Part shown: piece after piece, positions 38,132-47,685 of the stretch | Position numbering within the stretch: the stretch's first letter is position 1 | Layout: the number at the start of each line of letters is the position of its first letter | NCBI GenBank assembly: GCA_016717145.1 | Contig: JADKGD010000013.1 | Coordinates: 66,898 to 130,897 of the forward strand | Origin: Saprospiraceae bacterium | GTDB taxonomy: Bacteria > Bacteroidota > Bacteroidia > Chitinophagales > Saprospiraceae | DNA length: 64,000 bases | Direction of reading: 5' to 3' | Notes under the pieces: model-generated | Seen by the model: only the letters and a program-made list of their open reading frames with translations | Told to the model about the DNA's origin: nothing | Database searches by the model: none | Translations under genes and position numbers: made by a program

Positions 38132-39579
38132 CTATTTTTTTCCTATCAATCCTTCCACTTTCTCCAGAAGCCACGGCTTTGATACAACACCTTTTATGCC
38201 TTCAATTTCGGCTTTAAGTTTGATCAACTTATCTTTTTCTTTGTAGGATAACTTCATTAATGAAGTAGTAAATTTTATAAGGTACAAATAAGTATCTTTT
38301 CTATCATCAGTCAAAGATTTTTCTCGCCGGATATACATTTTAAATGCCTGCAAAAGAGACTCAAGGGCATCAAACTCATCCAATTCATAATAACTTGCGA
38401 TCTGCAAAGTCTTTGACCCAAGATTGTACCATACATCATCATAATTCACTTTATTAAGGTGATCCAGTACTTTACCAAAGTTTTTTCTATAAAATTCAAG
38501 TCTGGCCAGGCTAAACATCACGGCATTGTCCCGATATTTAGGGTCGACGTATTGGGCATAATCGTTGATAAAAATTTCTGCCCAATCAAATTCTTCCACT
38601 CGGAGAGCAATTTGTACAATATTTCTAAAAGTAGTGGCTGACAGTTCTTTTTCTAGTATTATAATATTATTATCAATAGTTTCTTTATACAAACTAAATG
38701 TTTCTTTTTGAAAATCAAAACTGCCCTTATTTACTTTATTAATGCAATAACTTATTGCTGTTGCGTATATCTCCTTTACTTCTTCTTTTGGAAATAAGTA
38801 AATATGCTCTTTCATCATTTTTCTTAAGTCAAACTAATGACTTTCATCAATTCAATCAGAATAGGTATATTGCATCTTATTGTACAATTGAATAGGAGGC
38901 ACTTCCTGATATTTTCTTCAGTTGCCTTAGTTAACACCATTTCCATATTTTCAATCTCGATGTCCAATTGATACATTTTTTTCCAACTCAGTAGGGTACA
39001 ATACAAACGCAGTTTTTCTGCTACGTAAAAATAATCCAGATTTTCGGATATTTTACCAATGTTCAGTTCTGTTTCGATCTCTGATTTTACATTCTTTTTT
39101 TCATTTTCTGTTTTGAGGCTAAATAATGATTTCTCAACAAGATATTGATTGTAATAATACTCCACAGATTGATTGAGGTCCATTTTTTGCAATCTTTCTA
39201 TCTCTCCTATGAGTCCATTGTATAATTTATCCAGACTTTTTTTTCTGGCGCCTTCGAGTTTTAAATTACTTCTCAAACTGGTCATCTGATCAAATTCCTG
39301 CTGCGCCAGAAAATCTTCCAGTAGTTTTACAAGATCTGAATTAAGTTTTAAAAATTTTTGATTTTGATAGGCCTGACCTGGATAGACATGGGTCCAAAGA
39401 GATTCGTTTGAAAATTCAATATCATCCAATCCTTGTTTGATAAGCTTATATAATTGGTCAAAATATGTAGTAATTGATTCATTGACGTTAAAATATGGTG
39501 AATGAACATATTTCCTAAAGCTGTTTAATTCATATATATTAAGCGTTGAAAGTGCCGAAATGATCTTTCTGTCTTTCAT
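38132..39579 (-). pseudogene. hypothetical helical-repeat protein, interrupted by a frameshift and two in-frame stops
   Basis: Two reverse-strand frames belong together. The upstream one (39579-38824) starts MKDRKIISALSTLNIYELNSFRKYVHSPYFN and the downstream one (38818-38132) runs MMKEHIYLFPKEEVKEIYATAISYCINKV. Both are helix-rich, and I have seen this N- and C-terminal pairing in undescribed Saprospiraceae proteins of about 490 residues. Reading between them requires adding one A after ATCAGGAA (about 38909), giving KVPPIQLYNKMQYTYSD, but the path then meets TGA and TAG codons around an ESH motif before FDLRKMMKEH. Two nonsense codons plus one frameshift cannot be repaired by one base, so genuine decay is possible. 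No function is known. Confidence 0.55.
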
Positions 39580-40593
39580 ATGTTTAAATTTTGCTAAGTT
39601 GTTGAATTCGTTTGATTCGAGGATTTGGATAAAGGACTAAAATTCTTTGAATAGCACCCATTTAATCATTCAGGTTTGTACCCGCCTGCATACACGAGTC
39701 GGGCAGGTGCAGACCGTTTATGGGGATTTCATGTGTAATTTTTTTAATCATTAAAAAATAACTTAGTATGTAAAATACAAATATATTACAATTTAGTCAA
39801 ATTGTCGTTATTTATAGCACTAAAGTGTATCGCAAATTGCACAAATACTTAAACCCAGAATCCTCATAAGAAATTCCCGGCTACCAAAGATGTATGTCGT
39901 GCAGGTATTCCGATAATATTTGACTTTTTATTTGTTTATGGGAGTCGAAGCTACAAACCGTTGTTTATAGTTCAAGCCTAAAAAGCCATTTCGTAAGGCT
40001 TTTTAAACTACTTTCATGTGCATTACAACTATTTTAGCGAAAGTTCTCTCATTACAAAGTCCAATGCGGAATCTTGGCTTAACAAAAATTTGAAGCAAAA
40101 TATTGTAACTATTCAGCTATGAGCAAAAGTATTTATATTAGTTAGAATTTTGCTTTAAAGAAACAAAATTCTCACCAAAATCGGGTTGTTCTTTGCACTT
40201 TCCCACGGATATTATCCGTTGTCACCAACATTTCACCCCGCTGGAACTATAACTGCATATTTACAAAATAAAAATATAAAGTGAAAATTTAAATTAGTAA
40301 AGCAAATTATATTATATATATACATAATGTATTTTTAATGGATTTATAAGTAGTTATAAATATTAAATATTCTATAATTATAAATATTATTTTACCACAC
40401 ATTATTATAATATCTAACATGTAATATACACACTATCATTATTTTCAATACGTTGATAGCTTGGAAGTAAAATATCAATAAAATATTTATAAGAAAAATA
40501 TCAATATATTTGTTTAATAGGATAATATTTCTTTATTTTGCAGTTAAATTATATGCAGTTTAAAATAGGAGAGAGTCTCCCTAAGACTAAGCC
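39580..40593. other. 1-kb AT-rich non-coding region
   Basis: No open frame of note on either strand. It holds a terminator-like hairpin at 39980-40004 (AAAAAGCC pairing with GGCTTTTT). Near the right end TTTG (about 40509) and TATTTTG (about 40533) lie some 20 bases apart in front of the gene at 40594, one T short of the -7 consensus. The sequence is strongly A/T-biased from 40250 on. Confidence 0.5.
39980..40004. terminator. isolated terminator-like hairpin
   Basis: An 8-bp perfect stem (AAAAAGCC / GGCTTTTT) with a 9-nt loop, ending in T residues on both strands. No gene lies immediately before it on either strand; it may mark a small undescribed transcript or a decayed gene. Confidence 0.4.
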
Positions 40594-43082
40594 ATGAAAT
40601 ACATATTTAAATTTTTATTTATATTTTTTGCTACGATGTCTTCCCTCGGACTTGCAGCGCAGAGCATTGACGCTGATGTTTACGTAAAACTTCTTCCCAC
40701 ATCCACATTTTATGACACAATTTATAGCCAATATGCACCTAATATTGTAAGTACCGATATTAACTTTAGTGCAGAATGGGCAAAGATTGCCGATAAAACA
40801 TACAAAATTACAATAGTACTAACGACAACAACTTATATCGGAAAAGGTAAGGTTATCATACAATACACAGAGGGACTTCCGCCAAAACCTAAATATATAA
40901 GTTATCATCTTAATAGTATTGTTTCTAAGATATCTGCAATGCCTGATTTTATTACCGTATTCGGATCTAATAGCGTTGCCATATACCCATTGTCGAATGA
41001 TAATTCTACTACTACCGGTTTGACATTAGATGGCATTGGTCAGATACAATATGGTAATGCTACAGCAGCAGGAGATTCCATAACTTATACGCCAAACGGT
41101 GAGGAACTTTTAGATTATATAGTCTATAGTGTGACAGATTCTTTAGGGTCCAAAGCAAGTTCCTGATTTATTTAATGCGACAGCAGCCAGATGCCAATGA
41201 TGTTGATACACTGAGATATACCTTAAAAAATACCAATCATCAGTTTATTATACTACCTTACCCGGGATTTTCCATAAATGCTGCAAATGGAGTGGATAAA
41301 GGTATGTTGGTTCAAAACCACAGCATGGTGTTTGATTATATACCAAATAAAGGCGCTTCCGGCACAGATAATTTTTTATTTGAAACAGGAACGGGTAAAA
41401 AGAGGTTGGTCATTATAAAATTGATCAATAAAGTTCAGAACAGTACCAGTGTAAGAGATGATAAATTTTATACACCTAAAAACACGCCAATCCATTTTGA
41501 TGTGTTGGCTAATGATTTAAGTAGTAATTTCCCCATCACCACATGGTCATCTGCATTGGTTCACGACACTTTGGGCTTATTTTCTTATACTCCACCAACA
41601 AATTTTAGCGGCGAAAAAAACTTTACTTATACAGTATACTACGGAGGTGGATACTCCAGTGTAGGTAAAATTAAAATATTTGTTGGCAATTTCAAACCCC
41701 AACAGACTCTTGATTATAACTTTAATACTGACAAAAACACTTCATTGGTCTTGGAATATGACGTACCCATTGAGGGATATTCATTTGAAGTAGCCGATAA
41801 CCCAAATTTTGGTACATTGGAAGTTTTTAATGACAATACCACTTTAGATATCGACTGTAATGTTATTTCAGCCAAATCATACCTGGTATATACACCTGAT
41901 ATGGGATATTATGGAACTGATTCTTTAGCAGTAACGTACAAAGTTGTAAATAATGATTCCATAGTATATAAGTTATATATCAATATTCTGGATTCAGCTC
42001 AGGACAGCCTTTGTAAATGTGTGGGAGCTGACTGTATCTGGCAGGGAGATATGAATGGTGATGGAAGGGTTTCGGTTCAGGATTTATTGTCATTGGGAAG
42101 ATATATAGGCCTTAAGGGAAATAATCGGGACAATATGGAATATCCGTATTGGGCAGGCCAAAAAGGTGAGGACTGGATTTATACACAGCCAAATGGCACA
42201 AATACAAAACATGTTGATGCAGATGGAGACGGAATCGTTTCTGTAAGTGACAGTTTATCTATTTCAAATAATTATGGCGGCATTCACAATTTGGTTCCGG
42301 ATGAAATTTTAGGTATCAAGGATTATGCATTTACTTTAGTGCCAAATTCCACAGAATTGGACTCAGGTGATCTATTGGTCATTGACATCCTGATTGGTAC
42401 TAGTACGGCCCCTGTTGTAGATGTATTTGGATTGGCGTTTGGATTAAACTTCTCCCCTTCATTGATTGATAGTGCATCACTTTCCGGTCATTTTGAAACC
42501 AATGGATGGTTTGGCAGGACAAGTCCTACACTTCAGATGATGAGGCAGCCTCAGGAAGGTAAAGTGCATATGGCATTTACGCGCACTGGTAGTATCGTTG
42601 ATGACGAAGCTGATGGTTTTAGACCTATCGGGGTAAGTGGCAATGGAAAAATAGGACAATTATCTTTTATTGTTGAAGATGAATTAGATGGTTTTAAAAG
42701 CACTAAGCCATACATCACACGCAGGATAAAAACAGAAAATATAGGTATAGAGTTAAGCGAAGGTGAACGTTATCTACTTCCTGATACTTATGTAGATGTA
42801 AGAATAAACTTAGACAAAAGTACACCTACGCCAACAGAAGATAAATTGTTGGTATTTCCTAATCCTGCAAAACAAGTTGTAAACTTGCATTTTAATGGTA
42901 GAAACATCATTAAAGCATACAAAATGGCAGATTTATATGGAAATATTGTATCTCAGCAATCATCTTTAAATGACAATGCTCTTTCTATCCTTACCGCTTC
43001 GTATCCTTCAGGCATCTATGTACTGCAAGTTCAAACATCCCAAGGGTTAATCACTAAAAAAGTAGAAATTATTACAAATTAA
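40594..43082 (+). CDS. large secreted protein with dockerin-like pair and T9SS type A sorting domain, frameshifted
   Basis: Starts MKYIFKFLFIFFATMSSLGLAAQ (signal peptide). The first 190 residues end at 41166, and the rest continues in another frame from about 41175. The junction sequence also reads as VPDLFNATAA in the third frame, so more than one indel may lie here. The second part has cadherin-like repeats (FDVLANDLSSNF, YTPPTNFSGEKNFTYTV), then two EF-hand-like loops of dockerin type (GDMNGDGRVSVQDLLSLGRYI, DADGDGIVSVSDSLSI), a cohesin-like stretch, and a type A sorting domain (LLVFPNPAKQVVNLHF...GIYVLQVQTSQGLITKKVEI). Exported by T9SS; the role is unknown. The strong hairpin at 43113 ends it. 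Confidence 0.82.
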
Positions 43083-43112
43083 TAGCTTTCATTTGTAATC
43101 ATAAAATTTATA

Positions 43113-43153
43113 AAAAGAAAAGACCTGAACAAATTGTTCAGGTCTTTTCTTTT
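43113..43153. terminator. very strong bidirectional terminator
   Basis: An 18-bp perfect stem (43113-43130 with 43136-43153) whose GC core GACCTGAAC is flanked by A and T runs, with a 5-nt loop. It ends the T9SS protein gene (+ strand, stop at 43080-43082) and, on the other strand, follows the tRNA-Arg(CCT). Confidence 0.9.
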
Positions 43154-43154
43154 G

Positions 43155-43226
43155 TGGTCGCACCAAGAATCGAACTTGGATCTAGAGTTTAGGAAACTCC
43201 TATTCTATCCGTTGAACTATGTGACC
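43155..43226 (-). tRNA. tRNA-Arg (anticodon CCT)
   Basis: A 72-nt cloverleaf on the reverse strand: acceptor GGTCACA, anticodon stem GGAGT/ACTCT around loop TTCCTAA (anticodon CCT, reading AGG), T arm CCAAGTTCGATTCTTGG, discriminator A, and no encoded CCA. The acceptor stem has one A5-C68 mismatch. It lies two bases from a strong terminator. Confidence 0.93.
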
Positions 43227-43312
43227 TTTTCATAATGGCAACAAAAGTAAATAAATTAAGCTATTTATAAACTAATTGTGCATAATAAAAACAAAGCCAT
43301 TTTTCTAATTGT

Positions 43313-43320
43313 TATCTTTG
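43313..43320 (+). promoter_or_regulatory. -7 promoter element of ribA
   Basis: TATCTTTG, a full TAnnTTTG match, ends 24 bases before the TTG start codon of ribA at 43345. It supports that non-ATG start, since no ATG occurs in frame between this box and conserved sequence. Confidence 0.5.
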
Positions 43321-43344
43321 GGTCAATAAAAAATAATAAATCTT

Positions 43345-43926
43345 TTGATAGCTCGTCAGATAAAAGCAAATTTGCCCACAAAATGGGGACATTTTAATAT
43401 TTATGCCTTCTCAGAGAGCCATGAAGAGCCGTCTCCGGATTTGGCATTGGTTCACGTCGATATAGACAAGAACTCCATAGTAGCCGTCAGGATACACTCT
43501 GAATGTATTACAGGAGATTTGTTTGGTTCAAAAAGATGTGATTGCGGTGATCAGCTGGATATGTCCATGAAGTTAATATCGGAGCAAAAAGGTATGCTGA
43601 TATATCTTCGTCAGGAAGGGCGGGGTATAGGTCTCATCAATAAGCTGGAAGCATATAATCTACAGGATAATGGTCTCGATACCTTTGAAGCTAACGTACA
43701 TTTGGGCTTTGAACCTGATGACAGAGATTTTAATACTGCTGTTGATATTATGAATGACTTGGGCATAAAAAAAATAGATCTGATAACCAATAATCCTGAA
43801 AAGATCGCTGCCATTGAATCATCATCCATCATATTAAATAGTAGAATTCCCATCATAATACCTACAAAAAAAGAAAATGAAAGGTACATGAAAGCAAAAC
43901 AAACGCATATGGGGCACTTATTATAA
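43345..43926 (+). CDS. ribA: GTP cyclohydrolase II
   Basis: A 193-residue enzyme that opens GTP to 2,5-diamino-6-ribosylamino-4-pyrimidinone phosphate, the first step of riboflavin synthesis. Zinc ligands in HSECITGDLFGSKRCDCGDQL (three cysteines), then YLRQEGRGIGLINKL, DTFEANVHLGFEPDDRDF and the ITNNPEKIAAIES box. It is the stand-alone form without a RibB domain. The start is TTG; the only upstream alternative is blocked by a stop at 43327. ribF lies 20 kb away. Confidence 0.94.
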   Translation: MIARQIKANLPTKWGHFNIYAFSESHEEPSPDLALVHVDIDKNSIVAVRIHSECITGDLFGSKRCDCGDQLDMSMKLISEQKGMLIYLRQEGRGIGLINKLEAYNLQDNGLDTFEANVHLGFEPDDRDFNTAVDIMNDLGIKKIDLITNNPEKIAAIESSSIILNSRIPIIIPTKKENERYMKAKQTHMGHLL

Positions 43927-43938
43927 ATATGTTATTAT

Positions 43939-44277
43939 ATGCACATTGAAGATATAACAAACTACTGTCTATCTAAACAGGAAGTGACACATTCTTTTCC
44001 TTTTGGAGGTGACACCCTGGTATTTAAGGTAATGGGCAAAATGTTTTTACTTACAGGTCTGGAAAGTATTCCTGCCTCCATAAATGTAAAATGTGATCCT
44101 GAATGGGCCATTGAACTGCGTGAGTCTTATGAGGATATAATTCCGGGTTACCATATGAGCAAAGTCCATTGGAATACCGTATCGATTGAAGGATCACTGG
44201 AAGATTCATTCATATTTAGATTAATAGATCATTCATACGACTTAGTTGTAGCATCATTGCCAAAAAGGACAGGCTGA
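43939..44277 (+). CDS. MmcQ/YjbR family protein
   Basis: A 112-residue protein with CyaY-like MmcQ/YjbR fold features: an early SFPFGGDTLVFKVMGKMFLL strand pair, the INVKCDPEWAIELRE segment and GYHMSKVHWNTVSIEGSL with the conserved HW. Often annotated as DNA-binding, though the biochemical role is unproven. It lies 12 bases after ribA and 16 bases before the oxidoreductase, so it is likely part of the same operon. Confidence 0.9.
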   Translation: MHIEDITNYCLSKQEVTHSFPFGGDTLVFKVMGKMFLLTGLESIPASINVKCDPEWAIELRESYEDIIPGYHMSKVHWNTVSIEGSLEDSFIFRLIDHSYDLVVASLPKRTG

Positions 44278-44293
44278 TATTTGACAAAAAGCC

Positions 44294-45339
44294 ATGATTG
44301 AAGATAAAAACTATTTTGATTTTGTGATTGTAGGGCAGGGTATTGCGGGTACACTTCTTGCACACTTTCTTTTAAAACACGACAAGTCAATTCTGGTAAT
44401 TGACAACAATCACGTAGCATCCTCTTCCAAAATTGCAGCAGGTATCGTAAATCCGATAACAGGAAAAAATTTTGTATTAAGCTGGAGAATTAATGAATTT
44501 CTACCTATTGCCTATGAAACGTACGATGAAATATCCGAAAAACTCAACATTACGGCATATACAAAAATTAATATTATCCGAACCTTCGACACTATCGAAG
44601 AAGAAAATAATTGGCTTGGGAGAACTGCTGATCCGGCACTCAAACATTACATAGTTCCATTGGCTGATTCAAGTACATTTGGTGAAAGCGTAAAACCGGT
44701 TTTTGGTTATGGGGAGTTGACTCAAACAATGCAAGTTAATATGGCAGATATTATGCATGCTTATAAGTCTGTCTTAATTTCTGAAAAAAGCTATCTAAAT
44801 GAATGTTTTGATTATTCAAAACTAAAGATTTATGCTGACCATTATCAATATAATGATTTCACCTTCAAATCAATCATTTTTGTGAAGGCTTTAAAATTGA
44901 ATTTAACCCTTTCTTTGAAAATGTTGGATTTGCTTCTGCAAAAGGTGAAGTGCTGATCATAAAAATCAAGGATATAGCATTTAAAAAGATTTATAAGGCC
45001 AAAATCTTTATCGTTCCTATGTACGATGATATCTATTGGGTAGGATCGGGTTATGAATGGGATGCTAATGATGACCTTCCAACGGAAGCAGGAAAAGAGA
45101 AACTTATATCGGAGCTTGAAAAAATACTTACCGTTCCGTTTGAAATTATTGATCATAAAGCAGCTATCCGACCTACCATTTATATTAGACGACCGATAGT
45201 GAAAGTTCATTCGACGAACCCGGAAATGGTCTTTTTTAATGGTTTAGGAACAAAAGGTGCTTCTATCGGACCTTTTTATGCCAAGCAGTTGGCAAAGTAC
45301 CTGGTTTATAAAAACCCCGAAGACTTAAATTATAATTAA
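44294..45339 (+). CDS. FAD-dependent oxidoreductase (DAO/glycine-oxidase-like), frameshifted
   Basis: The N-terminal frame (44294-44956) has the dinucleotide-binding loop FVIVGQGIAGTLLAHFLL and IAAGIVNPITGKNF, which resemble the DAO family including MnmC C-domain-like enzymes. The C-terminal frame (to 45339) has IYWVGSGYEWDAND, KAAIRPTIYIRRPIV and FFNGLGTKGASIGPFYAKQLAKYL. The break is in ATTTTTGTG at about 44880: six T in place of five restores IIFCEGFKIEFNPFFENVGFASAKGEVLII. The whole is about 348 residues, a normal length. It probably oxidises an amino acid or amine with FAD; the substrate is not known. Confidence 0.88.
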
Positions 45340-45556
45340 GTTAAAAGCAACTTACTTAGGGCCTGCTAGGTGTGCTTTAAATTATTGATTATCAATTAGA
45401 TATCGTAATATTTGAGATTTTCAGTGCACGGGTATTAGTGTATTTTAGAAAAAACATTTGCACTTAATCTAGTCTTTGCCCTGTGCGGGCGGCATTTACT
45501 TTTTTTCCTGTCAAGTCGAGTAGGCAAGCGGGAGTTTCACCCGCAAGCCTCTCACG

Positions 45557-45590
45557 GAACCGTGCTTGAAGATCTCCCTTCACACGGCTC
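45557..45590 (-). ncRNA. group II intron domain V
   Basis: A 34-nt hairpin on the reverse strand beginning GAGCCGTGTGA and ending GCACGGTTC, the most conserved part of group II introns, including the AGC-type catalytic triad equivalent (GCC/AGC) at its base. It lies 20 bases beyond the ORF stop. Confidence 0.85.
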
Positions 45591-45609
45591 TTGATGTAGT
45601 CTAAAATCA

Positions 45610-46845
45610 TTAACAATACCCTTTTGACCAATGATAGAAAAGATTTGGCTTTTCTTTTCGGATCATTTGATACATGTTCAACGCTTCTTTTGTACCTAGT
45701 TTGTACTTCTTTCTTATCCACTTTCTTATTCGTGTATTTAAATGATAAAAGCACTTCTCTAATCCGCGTTTTGTGAAGAGTCCATAATAATTAATCCATC
45801 CAATCAGCTTGGTATTAAGCTTTGCAGCTATATATTGTATTTCTAATTCAGTGTGTTTCATCATTTTATTTAAACGAAACTCTTCCATTATCTTTTTCGC
45901 ACTGTCTTTGCTTATGTCTCCTAAAAATCCCAACAAGATTTGTTTATCTTTCATAATCATTTTTGAAGGTTTAAAGCTAAAGCCAAGAAAATCAAATGTC
46001 ACATGCTCGTGGTCTGCTTTTCGTCGATAATCTTTACAATAGGCTATCTTTGTTTTGCTCTCTTTGATGGTTAGTTTTACCTCTCCTAATCGTGTCATAA
46101 TCTGTGCCAATATGTATTTTGCTTGTTGCTCACTTTTGCAATGTACTACTACGTCATCTGCATATCTTACAAATCTTACCTCAGGATGGTTTTTGTCAAA
46201 CCATTTGTCTAATGTAAAGTGTAAATATAGGTTCGCTAACAGTGGACTTATTACACCTCCTTGTGGTGTCCCTTTACCTTCTTTGCTCCTAATATTTCCA
46301 TCTTTTTCTTGGACTGGCATCTCTAACCACCTTTTTACGTACATCAATACCCATTTCTCCGGCATAACATGTGATACTGCCTTGAGCATGATTTCATGGT
46401 CTATCTCATCGAAGAATTTACTAATATCCATGTCTATAACCCAATCATATCGATAGCAATTCTTTATTACTGTTCGTAATGCTTGATGTGCGTTCTTTAA
46501 GGGGCGATAACCATAGCTATCTTGGTGAAATATTCTATCTATGCGGCTTTCCATATACTCCTTTACTACTTGTTGACTGATTCTGTCTCGAAGTGTAGGA
46601 ATACCCAACTTACGCATCGTACCGTCTTTCTTAGGAATTTCTACTTCTCTAACTGCATTTGGATGGTAACTTCCTGAAGCAAGTCTGCTCCATATCGTAT
46701 GGAGATTGCTGGTTAATTTCTTATCGAATGTTTTCCAACTTTCTTGATCTACTCCTGTACCTTTCCCTCCTTTGCGCAGTTTAAGATATGCTTCCGTTAC
46801 CCATTCCCGTTCGATAGGTATTGTTTGATTTACTCTTATTTCCAT
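45610..46845 (-). CDS. ltrA: group II intron reverse transcriptase/maturase (LtrA family)
   Basis: A 411-residue intron-encoded protein with RT motifs in order: GVDQESWKTF, IPKKDGTMRKLGIPTLRDRI, YGYRPLKNAHQAL, DWVIDMDISKFFDEIDH, GTPQGGVISPLLANLYL (192-208) and YADD (228-231), then the maturase X domain with the GWINYYG signature. The C-terminus ends soon after (YHWSKGYC), so there is no HNH endonuclease domain; such introns move into nascent strands or hairpins. The catalytic site is intact, in contrast to the broken genes nearby. Confidence 0.96.
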   Translation of the reverse strand: MEIRVNQTIPIEREWVTEAYLKLRKGGKGTGVDQESWKTFDKKLTSNLHTIWSRLASGSYHPNAVREVEIPKKDGTMRKLGIPTLRDRISQQVVKEYMESRIDRIFHQDSYGYRPLKNAHQALRTVIKNCYRYDWVIDMDISKFFDEIDHEIMLKAVSHVMPEKWVLMYVKRWLEMPVQEKDGNIRSKEGKGTPQGGVISPLLANLYLHFTLDKWFDKNHPEVRFVRYADDVVVHCKSEQQAKYILAQIMTRLGEVKLTIKESKTKIAYCKDYRRKADHEHVTFDFLGFSFKPSKMIMKDKQILLGFLGDISKDSAKKIMEEFRLNKMMKHTELEIQYIAAKLNTKLIGWINYYGLFTKRGLEKCFYHLNTRIRKWIRKKYKLGTKEALNMYQMIRKEKPNLFYHWSKGYC

Positions 46846-47370
46846 CTTAATCTTCCTCCTTTTTGGAGTTGTTTTAATGTTAAATAATATCTACATCCTA
46901 AGCCCTTCGCTTTAACTAACTTTCATTAGCCTTTAACTCACTACTATGGCTTAGTCCGACTACCACATAACGTATTTACTACGTTGCCAAATGTGGTTCT
47001 CCCAAGTTTTATATTGAAGCCCAATATACAGTCATGTCGTCTTTACACCGATGGATACATTGCCTGTAATTAGGTGTCCGCAATGCTCGTCTCTAAGTCC
47101 TTTTGACGACCCGATTTTATCCATATTTATGTTTTTTCGATGTTTCATCAACGATTCCTTTTCAGTCATCTCTGTATATAATACCTGACGTTTTAATACG
47201 CCTTTTCTCTTTACGCTTACTACATCTCAATTACTCGATTTGCAGTCAAGAGTGGTTTGACAAGTTACCCTAAAATCCCTTGCCGATACTTCGCAACATG
47301 GTCACTCATGTTGTTGTATCATCTTCAAAATAACATGGTGGGCTTTCACTTACCCACCTTCATGGCGCAC

Positions 47371-47685
47371 AAAAAGTAAACAAAAAAGACCAGTTCAAAA
47401 AATGCAATTGCGGTGCACCGTTCATTCTCGCTGCAAAATGCTTTTTCTATTGCCACTTTTGCGACAATTTTTGAGATTTTCTGCTCGTTTGGCAATAGAC
47501 GCATTTCTGCTTCATTCTCTATTGCTGTTTTTTGTGACTAAACGTTCCCGAAAAATGTCTATCTAAATGAACACATGACTTTTCAGCAGACGACCCTATT
47601 TAGTGTTTCGCCAAGTACTGAGAGTTCTTAAAATACACTCAAAAACACCAGAGTTACATAAAGTGTGAAGAAGCCAAATGATCAG
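47371..47685. repeat. repeat-derived intergenic DNA beside the intron (copy of repeat S)
   Basis: From about 47392 it reads CAGTTCAAAAAATGCAATTG and continues with ACCGTTCATTCTCGCTGCAAA and CTATTGCTGTTTTT, matching 62942-63150 with indels. No gene is present. The left edge is the second arm of the hairpin in which the intron sits. Confidence 0.75.

Larger units (their letters stand above)
45515..47370 (-). mobile_element. complete group II intron with reverse transcriptase/maturase
   Basis: On the reverse strand the 5' end reads GTGCGCC (47370-47364), the consensus start of a bacterial group II intron. About 500 nt of domain I-IV RNA precede the reverse transcriptase ORF. Domain V is clear at 45557-45590 (GAGCCGTGTGAAG...AGCACGGTTC), followed by domain VI and an end at ...CTACTCGAC (45515). 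Removing it leaves the flanks TTTACTTTTTTT and AAAAAAAGTAAA as a perfect stem around CCTGTC, which is how the 3' end was chosen. The element is 1856 nt and looks intact. The exact 3' boundary is inferred; a site five bases further left also ends in AC. Confidence 0.85.

Noticed and set aside
45464..45754. 96-residue ORF overlapping the intron 3' end
   Set aside because: It covers domains V/VI and the end of the reverse transcriptase gene in another frame, with no protein family features.
45610..46845. Reverse transcriptase of a retron or diversity-generating retroelement
   Set aside because: The protein has group II features (maturase X domain, GWINYYG) and is bracketed by a GTGCG 5' end and a clear domain V; no template/variable repeat pair or msr/msd-like RNA was seen.
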